A stretch of 64,000 nucleotides of DNA, taken from contig BCKC01000003.1 in the NCBI GenBank assembly GCA_001600455.1, positions 1,612,001-1,676,000 of the forward strand, in the 5' to 3' direction. The stretch is from Endocalyx cinctus (taxonomy: Eukaryota; Ascomycota; Sordariomycetes; Amphisphaeriales; Apiosporaceae). The position numbers and the translations under genes were made by a program. Below, piece after piece: positions 35,197-44,586 of the stretch (its first letter is position 1; each line of letters starts with the position of its first letter). Under the pieces are notes generated by a model that did not search any database, had not been told where the DNA came from, and saw only the letters and a program-made list of their open reading frames with translations.

Positions 35197-38196
35197 ATGG
35201 CTAGTGCCATTAACACGAACGAGCAGACATTTTCCAGGAGAAAATCTGGCTTGAGGCGCCTTTCAAACTTCTTCCCGTCACTAATAAGTACGTATCAAAT
35301 AGATTCTCCCCCCGTCCACCGAAAGCCGGTGCCTGCTCATACCGATCAGGAGAACACGTCGGCTCTACCGGCTAGCTCTCTTGATCCTCTCTCTGACTAT
35401 GGCCTTAACATAGCAACGAACGATTTCAAGCTCGACACCAGCTTTTCCAGCATAACGAAAGGTCATGACAGGAAAACATCCGACGTGATGGTTTCAAGCC
35501 CTTTAAGCAGCAAACTACAAAAAGTGCCTCCGGTACCGCAGACGCCACCTCCATTACCACCGAAAGAGGCCATAGCGACGCCGCCACAGACGAGCTCAGC
35601 TTTCCAGTATACCGAGACGAAGCCATCGCCACGACTTCAAAAGCATAGGAGTCAATCAACCCATACCAGAGGTCATAGCCACACAAGCTCATCCCATTCT
35701 ACACTGATGCCTCAACCAGGATCTCCCGCGTCCGAGGCTAGGGGTAGAAGCTCTTCTGCACGGCCTCCGAGCCGAGCAGGAATGTTTCCCGAGAAACGTG
35801 TGGTTTCTACCACCGTTGCAGCATCCCGCCCCAGTTCGAGTAATGGAAGTACCAGCCCAACTAGAGATGGCGAGCAGCGGGGAAGGTTAAGAAAGAGTTG
35901 GTTTAAGACTAGGTCGAGGTCTCAGTCGAAAGATCCGTCAAAGCGACAAAGTGGTGCCACGGCGGCATGGATTCTCGGTCAGAATGTTGATTACAATACG
36001 TCGTTTCTCTCCAACGGAGAGAAAGTACCCGAACTCTGGAACGAAAATGGCAACGTGCTCATCTTTCTCGACCCGAAAGGCAGTGGTGCAGGTCCATCCT
36101 TTAAGGTCCCTTCATTTGCGATCGATTACTCGTTAGTTTTTGCGGATCTCCTCGAGGCCGAGATGATGTCGCCCACGTCCAGGAGTCGAGGTCGCAGCTT
36201 CAGCGGCCGGGATAATCTGTCGGTTTTGGATGCCGAGCGCTATACACAGTCGCCCCCCATGTCACCTGACTCGGTCGATTTTCAGCCGGACCAGGAAATG
36301 CGATTATACTTGCCCGTGTCGATGTCAACTCCAGGCCACAGGTCGGAGGCCGATCTCGAACGAATGGTCTCAATCCGGAACGTCTTTGCCTTCTTAACAG
36401 GACAACCTCTAGTTGCGACGAAATTACAGCCAACTCTATTCGACGTCTTCTCGAATATCTCTGCCCTGCTAAAGGAGTTCGAATTTACGAATTCTGACGG
36501 TTCTACTTTTGGCGAAGCCGTGGAGATGAGCTTCAGCTTTTTCATGGAACAGACCTCCTTGGCCGATGTGAGACACAGCAGGGAGAAAACCTTGGAGTCG
36601 CTCATACTGGGTGAACGGATGCGCTCGATGGAATTGTATAACGAGGCTTTTGCACATGCCGTAGGCAAATATCCGGCCATGCGCGATCTCAAGTCCTCGT
36701 TGTGGGAGCAAGTGTCTCCGAGCACCCGCCAGCGTTTAGAGCGATCTCATATCGAACTCGCGGATCGACAAAACAGCGTCAATACCCGGCTTGAGTCGTT
36801 CGAATTTCCTGCTCTGTTCTCCGGTGTTGCTAACTCGACATCACTTTCGGAGTACAAAGACGTCAAGTTTAACACATGGAGAAAATCTTTCGGACGAATG
36901 AGACAATTCGTGCTTACATACTACAAAGCTAATTTTGGGAATTGGCCGCCAAAGGCTCGGAGCAAGAAAAATCCGTTCACGGAGAGCGGACTGAATAGAC
37001 AAGTACTAAAAATCCTGTACTCGGATTTATGTGCTCTCTACGACCTCCTTGTTGATCGTGAGGCTTTAACGACACGAGTGATTGACCAAAGCGCCGACGA
37101 TATTGCCAACGATGATGCGAATCCACACACCTCAGCTCTGCGGAAGGTACTCGGTGAATTCGATCACTCATCCCCGCCAGTGCTTCCTCCGATTCCGTTT
37201 GACCTGCCAAAATTGCCGAGCATGACGAGTATCAAAGAAAACTACCACAACCTTTCGGCGAAAGAGCAAATGAAGTTAGATAAGAATCTACAGGAGCACG
37301 AGCTACTTCTCATTTTGAACAAGGCCTACGACTTTGAGACATATAAGCTACAACTACCGTTTCTCAAGGAGTTTGTGGAGTTTGAGCACAAAGAAGCCAA
37401 GGGCAAGACTACGGCAGAAATGGTGGACCAGCGCCTTGGGTACTGGCTGTTCCTTTACGTGGTCATTCAGTCACTTCCTCTGCTGGTAGTCGATGCTCCC
37501 GGTTTGAAATTCACAGACGGAGTAGAATACTTCCTCTGTCAGCCAGCAAAGGGCACCCCTCCGTGGATGGAGGATGCACCGGCAGTACGCAAGAGATGGT
37601 ACGAAGTTGCCGGAGGCGGTGGCCTGGTCGAATTATCGACCGATGCGGTGGAGTTTAGTATCGAGGGTATATTTCACAGGAGTCACTGTTGGTTGGCTGC
37701 CAAACGTTGGGAGATGGGAGAGACAGCTGCGCTGCCACCTCCTGAAGAGTCGCTCTCACCACTGCAAGCTCCACAAGCCGTTTTCATGGACATGGATCCG
37801 GCCGTTTCGACCAGCCCGGCTTTGTCGGGTCGCAGCGAGTCACCCACGAGCGCACCCCCAGGACTAGCTGTCCGACGGCGAACAGCGTCGCCCGGCGGAA
37901 GGAATCCTGGATCGCGAAGCAGCGTGGCCTTCGGACTGGAGCCTGTAGCGTTGCCGGTCAACGGCAGCTCATTGCCCGGTTCGCGGCTTAGCAGCATGGC
38001 GTCCAACCAGCGGCCGGTGAGCGCGATGATGAGCCGAAGCCGGTCCTCCGGGAACCTAAACGGTCTCGCGAACCCTCCTCCAACCCATTCCCGCAACCAC
38101 TCACGCCAGGAATCCGTCGGAGGCAGTACTTTTGATGATATCCTGAAGGATATGGGCGCAGATGCGAAGCCGAAGAAGAAGAAGGGGTTCTTCTAG
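35197..38196 (+). CDS. Large fungal protein of unknown function, DUF8004-like
   Basis: Single open frame of 999 residues from the ATG at 35197, which has a strong context (CACCATGGCT). An upstream in-frame ATG at 35173 adds eight residues but overlaps a likely 5'-UTR splice acceptor, so I prefer 35197. The N-terminal 260 residues are basic, Ser/Pro-rich and disordered, with proline clusters (PPPLPPK). The folded part starts around AAWILGQNVDYNTS and VPELWNENGNVLIFLDPKGSG, with further blocks RNVFAFLTGQPLVAT, WRKSFGRMRQFVLTYYKANFG in part, and GYWLFLYVVIQSLPLLVVDAPG. I associate these with the fungal DUF8004 family from memory. The C-terminus is again Ser-rich and ends in a lysine cluster (PKKKKGFF). 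No catalytic motif is visible. Confidence 0.85.
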   Translation: MASAINTNEQTFSRRKSGLRRLSNFFPSLISTYQIDSPPVHRKPVPAHTDQENTSALPASSLDPLSDYGLNIATNDFKLDTSFSSITKGHDRKTSDVMVSSPLSSKLQKVPPVPQTPPPLPPKEAIATPPQTSSAFQYTETKPSPRLQKHRSQSTHTRGHSHTSSSHSTLMPQPGSPASEARGRSSSARPPSRAGMFPEKRVVSTTVAASRPSSSNGSTSPTRDGEQRGRLRKSWFKTRSRSQSKDPSKRQSGATAAWILGQNVDYNTSFLSNGEKVPELWNENGNVLIFLDPKGSGAGPSFKVPSFAIDYSLVFADLLEAEMMSPTSRSRGRSFSGRDNLSVLDAERYTQSPPMSPDSVDFQPDQEMRLYLPVSMSTPGHRSEADLERMVSIRNVFAFLTGQPLVATKLQPTLFDVFSNISALLKEFEFTNSDGSTFGEAVEMSFSFFMEQTSLADVRHSREKTLESLILGERMRSMELYNEAFAHAVGKYPAMRDLKSSLWEQVSPSTRQRLERSHIELADRQNSVNTRLESFEFPALFSGVANSTSLSEYKDVKFNTWRKSFGRMRQFVLTYYKANFGNWPPKARSKKNPFTESGLNRQVLKILYSDLCALYDLLVDREALTTRVIDQSADDIANDDANPHTSALRKVLGEFDHSSPPVLPPIPFDLPKLPSMTSIKENYHNLSAKEQMKLDKNLQEHELLLILNKAYDFETYKLQLPFLKEFVEFEHKEAKGKTTAEMVDQRLGYWLFLYVVIQSLPLLVVDAPGLKFTDGVEYFLCQPAKGTPPWMEDAPAVRKRWYEVAGGGGLVELSTDAVEFSIEGIFHRSHCWLAAKRWEMGETAALPPPEESLSPLQAPQAVFMDMDPAVSTSPALSGRSESPTSAPPGLAVRRRTASPGGRNPGSRSSVAFGLEPVALPVNGSSLPGSRLSSMASNQRPVSAMMSRSRSSGNLNGLANPPPTHSRNHSRQESVGGSTFDDILKDMGADAKPKKKKGFF

Positions 38197-38733
38197 ACGA
38201 GAATTTGAAATGAACATTATTGACGTATGTATGATACTGGCATTGGCATATAACCGGTAAATATTTGGGAAAAGGTGACTTGCATGAAGTTAATCGTAAT
38301 TATGTATTCAGCATATTTTTTTTTTACTACGTTTTAGTACGTACATGACATATAAAAAAACACATTGGGTTAGATTATTGAGAAAGGGGGGAAAAAGAAT
38401 AAAAAAAAGTTAATGGAGCGAGATTTCTTTTTTCTACAACTTTACGAGCATTGTCAACGTGATGTACAATTTGGTATATATTGTAATCATAAATGGAACT
38501 GTAACAAAACCGTAAGGACATACGAGTAAGCATGGCTTTCGTCACATGTTTCTTCAGCTAAGAATAGACCTAGAAAATACAAAAGAGTAAACATAGGAAG
38601 TGGAAAGGGTTTCGATCGATAAAAGGATAAATCAATACAATTTCTTGAAGTAGAAGTCGGGAATCTAGAACAGAGTTTGTACTGATTATAGGAGAAACAA
38701 CCCCAAAAAAAGAACCAAAAAAACTGAATTGCA
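38197..38733. other. 3' flank of the DUF8004-like gene
   Basis: AT-rich; contains the gene's terminator region and, at its right end, the A run at 38716-38723 that reads as a T-run RNA polymerase III terminator for the minus-strand tRNA. No other gene is seen. Confidence 0.5.
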
Positions 38734-38813
38734 CGACCCAGCGAGGACTCGAACCCCGAATCCCCAGAGATCTTCACCGAAATCTGATATCCTAACCATT
38801 GGACCACTAGGCC
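38734..38813 (-). tRNA. tRNA-Arg(TCG) with a 7-nt intron
   Basis: The minus strand folds as a full cloverleaf: acceptor GGCCTAG with CTGGGTC (two wobbles), D-stem GTCC/GGAT with loop AATGGTTA, anticodon stem TCAGA/TCTGG, T-arm CGGGG-TTCGAGT-CCTCG, and discriminator G. The anticodon region is 14 nt where 7 are expected. Placing an intron of about 7 nt after position 37 leaves 73 nt and a loop starting TT-TCG-G, so the anticodon is TCG (Arg, CGA codons). A run of T follows the 3' end in the direction of transcription. The A and B boxes (TGGTCCAATGG and GGTTCGAGTCC) are present. Confidence 0.85.
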
Positions 38814-39788
38814 ATCAAGTTTAGCGTATGTAGCGATTTTGCTACTTGTGTGTGCTTTCTTGTTGTGACATATTCTTATTTAGTATTATAATTGGTATAT
38901 GCTAAGAATTCCAATTTATTGGCTATACTAACCCTATCAAGTAGCGGTACCACCTAATTGGATAGGAATACTACGCTGGCTGATTGATACATCTGATTTT
39001 AAGCTCTCTCCATATTATTTATTATTGCTATTTTCTGTTTACACTACCTGACTACTACACTACCACTACTTTTCCCCTGTTCCCCTCCCAGGCGGTTTCT
39101 GGATTCTCCCTACATATCCATATATAACCTAATAACAGCAAGTGGTAGGGGGCTGGGGGGTTTACTTTAAAGCCCTATTAGTGGTTATCATTTAGCATAA
39201 GGATTGCTAGAGGTAACCCGCAAGCCTAACAGTAAGAACGTTCAGAACTGTGAATTACCCAAGTATCGCCTCTCAACCTTACATCCACGTCTTGTGATGA
39301 AATAACCATATTTCAGCTGACTTATTTTAGAGATGATTGAATATTTATTTCAAAGCACAAATTTAAGACTTTCTCTTTTCAAAGATTTTTAATTTACCTA
39401 CTCCCTTTGCATTATTACTGTTTATTTATTTACATTGTTGACGTGTAGCTCAACCTGGCGGTACATGTTCAGCTCACCGATCTTAACGCCGGCCGTGAAA
39501 CAAAAGCCACCCCCCACTTAGAAACTGCAAGATTCAAGATCCAAGATCAACATAAAATGTACATTTAAATAGCTACATCTTTTTCGCGTCGTGCCATGTC
39601 ATATCCTCATTCTAAGTTTTATTTGAGACAGCTTTCTTTCCATACAGCTTTACCGACTGCCAGGACCTCCATTCTCGTAGTCGGTCACTATTCATCTTAG
39701 TTTGTAGAATATTAAACGTTGTTCCAATCGCAAGTTCAAGGCCGGCTGGTGGCCTTGTGCTGCTGCCTCTTTTTTCTTTCCCTCCCAG
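38814..39788. other. Spacer between tRNA-Arg and the kinase gene
   Basis: About 1 kb, AT-rich, with the promoter of the FHA kinase at its right end. No gene or repeat is supported. Confidence 0.45.
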
Positions 39789-42700
39789 ATGGACTATAAT
39801 GAGGATTCGCAACTCACCCAGCCAGGTCAGTCGATGAAACCCCTTAAACAAAAAGAAAAGGAAATATTTTTCGTATTGCAGGAAATTTTATCTTTTTTTT
39901 TTTTCTAACATATCTTTACTCTCTAGCCACTCAAAATGCGATCGATCCACGCAGGTTTGGGAAGCAAAACTCAGGTTTCTCTGATGAAGAAATCTCCGAT
40001 ATAATCTGCATCCTATATCCCAACTCCGATTTTGCGAGTCGCGAAGTACAAAACATTGCATCCTTACCCGAATATCGCCGATATGTCGCTGGGAAATACG
40101 CCGCAGACGCCGTAGACACTGATCTAGATCGGGAAGACAGCGCAGAAGAATTCGGTCGACTTAAAGGCATAGGCGATCATGCGCTTGTCCTCAGACTTTC
40201 CGATACCCTCAAGAACCCTCATCAAGGCTTCACGTTCGGTCGTAACGCTCGTCGATGCGATATAGGGTTCATCAACGATCCTGGGAAACGCCTGAGTAAT
40301 ATTCATTTTCGCATATATGTCAATGAGTTCGGCTATGTGATGGTGCAGGACCAATCCACCAATGGTACTGTCATAGATGGCGTTTTAATAAGAAAGAAGG
40401 ATGCTCCAAGGAAGGACAAGGAACCTCCTAAGAAGAACGAGGACGAAAAACCTTGGCGCATGGTTCAAAGTGGCTCAACTATCAGTGTTGTTATGCACGA
40501 TCGCTCTTGGGACTTGGCCTTCCTCGTACGAATCCCCAGGCGTGATGACGATCAAGAGGATGCCTATATGAAGAACGTCGCCGCATATCGGCGAAAGCTT
40601 CTGGGTAACCCGGAGGACGAGGATATCAATAAGACGATTGGTCCCGGTCCAAGCGGTCATGTAAGGCCCCTCTCCCTACTTGGTATTGTAATTGATATTA
40701 ACCTAGAAAAGGTCAATTTGTTCCCGGCTCAAAGGCAGAATCAAGCGACACCCGGCGCTCACGAGACTACTCGACATCGTCTTCCCCGAGAATGGCGGGG
40801 CGATGAAAAGTATGCGCGTGTAAGCAAAATTGGTAAAGGAGCATTCGCCACCGTCTATAAAGTCACTTCGAAGTATAATGGTACGCCTTACGCTGCAAAA
40901 GAACTCGACAAGCGCAAATTTATAAAGAATGGCGTTCTGGACCAGAAGGTAGAAAATGAGATGAAAATTATGCAGAAAGTTCAACATGTGAGTTTTATTC
41001 CGTCTAGTCTCCTGATTGAACGTGGATCCTAATCCCTTACGTAGGCCAACATCGTTCAATATATAGAACATTTTGACTGGGACTTACATCAATTCATTAT
41101 TATAATGGAATTTGTCCCGGGAGGGGATCTGGGTAACTTCATTGCGACCAATGGAGCCATCGCCGAAGTACACGTCAGGACCATTGCACAGCAGTTAACT
41201 AGCGCACTTGGCTATCTGCACGACAACAGGATCACGCATCGTGATGTGAAACCAGACAACATCCTCATTTATTCGACCGACCCTTTGGTCGTTAAACTGA
41301 CTGACTTTGGTCTATCCAAAATGATCGATACAGAACAGACTTTCTTAAAAACGTTCTGTGGCACGCTGCTATACTGCGCGCCGGAAGTTTACAACGAGTA
41401 TTCTTCATACGATGATTACGGCCACCGGACGAACAGAAGAAATCAGAGGGCTATTGACAAGGAGAGATACGACCACGCCGTAGATATATGGTCTCTCGGT
41501 GGCGTCTTATTTTATACTCTCACCGGCAACCCGCCCTTCCCCGTCAAGGGTAACATTGCTTACACAGCTCTCTTAGACCATATTATGAAAACTCCGGTGG
41601 ATATCAATCCTTTGCTGCAGATGGATGTTTCAAAGAGCGGTATTGATTTTCTAAAGAGGATGATACACATACGACCTGAAACGAGGGCTACTATTCCGGA
41701 GCTCGAATCACATCCGTGGCTTGGTGGCTCATCTGAGTTATCTAATAATGCGGATGAAGGGCTTGAACAGAGCGCCTCTCAGCTAAGCTTAGATGATAGA
41801 CAGCAATCACAGATATTTATCCCGGGAACAAATTCTCTAGACGAGCCAGAGCCGGACTTCTCGATGGAGTTTGCATCAGAAAAGGAGAACCACACTTTCG
41901 GACAAATCCGTCCGAACAGACTATTCGGCGAGGTATCTGCGGTTGGGAGTTCTGGCGTAATTCCCGAAGATCAACTAAATCTGCCAATCCCTAAAACACC
42001 TTTGGACGAAACCGAGACTGAAATTCTCGACAGTTTCGGGGAATCGGATGTTTCTTCAACCCCGAGACCAAAGAAGTCAACTCCCAAAATCGCCGTTGAA
42101 GCGTCAGCTGACAACTCACGTAGTGCTCTGTTGGGTATTGGGTCCCAGAGTCTCGGCGGCGCTTCCTCGATTTTGGAGAATCTTAATATGACATCAGAAA
42201 TGAATTTTGATTCGAGAGCCAACACATCCACAATGAATCGGTTCACCTCAAGCAAGAGGAAAACGGGTTACGATAGCAGCGACGAGTTTAATGGACCGCT
42301 TGCTAGCAATGTTAAACCCTCTTTCAAGCGTATCAAGTCTCAAAGTGAGGCTGAGATGACCAACGAGGAAGAATACGCCCTTCTCGCCAGCGTGCCTGCA
42401 TTAAAAAGGAACCAAACAGGCCGACAGATCGACTACCCCTTACCCAAAACCACATTCTGGGATAGTTCGGATCAAAAGACGTGGCATCTAAACTACCCCG
42501 AGATGACGCATCTCCAGTACAGTGCATTCGAATACGCAGCTCAGATGAGGAAGGAAGAGTTCGGACCCGGGAAAACACGCCTTTGGAGTCTCGCGATGAA
42601 ACATTTCCCGCCAACTACCGAACTCAACAAACAAAATAGGTCAGCAGGCTTAAAACGTGAGAATGGAATACAAGACAGCGACAAATTAACTATACAATCT

Positions 42701-43606
42701 ACGGTAAAGCCACCTTTGGTCGATGCCGAGATAGAGTCACTGCCAGACACTTTACCGCCAGAAAGCCAGGTTCCGTCATCATATCAGCAGCTATTGCAAA
42801 CAGCTGAGGGTGGTGCTGGGAAATTCTTGTGGGATGAAAATTCCGTGGTGGAAGGCTTCTCATTCCATTTGAAAGACCCAGTGTTAGCTTGGGGTCGAGA
42901 CCGGAGTAACACCGTGCTCTATCACGAACCCAACGAAAGGTTGATTCCCAAGAATGCCTTCAGAATACTCCTCTGGAAAACCGGATACAATGCGACGTTT
43001 TCAGAGTTTCGACCATGGGAACCGACTCGATCGACGGTGAGTCGTACCCTGGAATCATCTCCCTCTCCTGAAGCATTCGCCTTTTACATATCGACCAAGG
43101 CTACAAATGGGATACGCATCAACAAAACCCTCTTGCCAGCAAACGAGTCGAAAGATGGCGAGGCCCCTTGCAAGTACTGGGTGAAACTCCATAGAGGTGA
43201 TACTATCATCCTGTGGGGTAACGAGGAAAACCCCAAGAAACAAGCCAAATTCATATTTGACTGCACATGGGAAGACTGCGATTCTTTTAGACCCCGACCT
43301 GCGGATGAGATTCCTACCTGCGTGTCGGAATCACAAGCCAGAAAGCTGGACCAACTTTGGCCGAGAGCGATGAAGACACTCCGGTATGAACAAATCAACG
43401 CTAAGGCGCAGGCGGATCAGGACATAAGAATGCAACACAGGGATCGAGAATACGAGCGAAGTCGCGCTTTTGAAGCGAAGCGAGCCGAGGCGGTAACTAT
43501 GCTTCAAGAACTCATCACGTCTCGGCACACTTCGCTGGCCAATGCTCTACCTACTTCGGGGAAACCTAGCTTAATGCCGTCTGAAACTTCGGGATCAATT
43601 TTCTGA
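39789..43606 (+). CDS. Rad53/Chk2-like checkpoint kinase with FHA-kinase-FHA layout
   Basis: Three exons, 39789-39825, 39927-40987 and 41045-43606, giving 1219 residues. The first FHA domain (about residues 90-170) has FGRN, SNIHFR and QSTNGTVIDG. The kinase (about 307-590) has the P-loop GKGAFATVYK, the lysine in YAAKELDK, catalytic loop HRDVKPDN, DFG and CAPEVYNE, so it should be active. A disordered Ser-rich linker follows, then a second FHA-like domain (about 975-1105: LAWGRDRSNT, KATNGIRINK and RGDTIILWG) and a basic, Arg/Glu-rich tail. This order matches yeast Rad53, a DNA-damage and replication checkpoint kinase; orthology is an inference. A 51-nt stretch at 40661-40711 could be an optional in-frame intron (GTAAGG donor), which would not change the frame. 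Confidence 0.92.
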
Positions 43607-44586
43607 TCGGTCATCATATACGCGATTGCTCTTATCGAAGCCGAAATAGACCATCACAGCATATAAAATTATCAACGATATACTTGTTAATATATCAAGG
43701 AGGGGTGTTCGGGTACGTGCTCGATACCTAGTGTGCCTAGACTAGAAGATATTTGAATACATACTATCTATCTACTCACTATTTTGTAACTTTATTGTTA
43801 TTCCACTCTATGGCTCGCGATTGAGAATAGATAGAAAGAAAAGTCTTTACTCTGCTATATACCATGTGAGCTTATTAGTCCATTCAATAGCATTAATAAT
43901 TCAATACCAGATATTCATGTGATCATAACTTGGGAAAAGATGGATCCATCCCATCCATGGACACATTATGACAGTCCGCTCCTTCCATTGTTGTAATATA
44001 GAAGAATACTTTACTAGTTGATTTATGGAAATTGCAAAAATAATTAATTATTCGCGAGGAAGGTACATGTTTGCCATTCACCAAGGACGTACTTACTTTG
44101 ATTATGATATTATTTCAAGAGCTCCAATTCACTTCCAACGCTTTTCATTCCCTACACATCCCATCATCATCATCCTTCTACATCTGTATCTCTCCTTTTC
44201 CCTTTCCGCCATTCACTCTTTTTTTTCGTCTCTTTTCTTTCTATTGTTTTTTTAAGGCAATCATTGTTTCATTCTTTCCTTTTTTACTTCTTTTGGAAGT
44301 TTTGTCCATTAAACTTACTGTACCCTTTTCACTTTCTGACCAAGTTGCTGGTATCCAATCGAGTTTACCGCAAGACTTCTCTTCCGCCTTTCTTCGCATT
44401 TCACTCTATTCATCATATCCATGAGCCCGAATTGCACGGTACACCGCCTCCTCCTCCTCCTCCTTCTTCTTCTTCTTCTTCTTATTCTCTTGCCAGTTTC
44501 TTAAACATCCTTTAAAAGAAAAAAAATCCTTCGGTGCGTGGAGAGTTCTTTCAAGACTGGAGAGTTTTCGAGGTGGCTTCAGAAAA
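43607..44586. promoter_or_regulatory. Promoter and pyrimidine-rich leader of the proline-rich gene
   Basis: Contains a long C/T-rich tract from about 44130 to 44520, typical of a strongly expressed fungal promoter or leader, including a (CTC)n(CTT)n microsatellite at 44446-44483. Frames within it encode only Ser/Phe/Leu-rich low complexity. Confidence 0.5.
44446..44483. repeat. (CTC)n/(CTT)n microsatellite
   Basis: Perfect trinucleotide runs CTC then TTC in the presumed 5' leader about 100 bp before the ATG at 44587. Length is expected to vary between strains. Confidence 0.9.

Noticed and set aside
40661..40706. 46-nt intron GTAAGG...CCTAG in the FHA kinase
   Set aside because: Shifts the reading frame into the kinase domain; only the 51-nt alternative ending at 40711 keeps frame.
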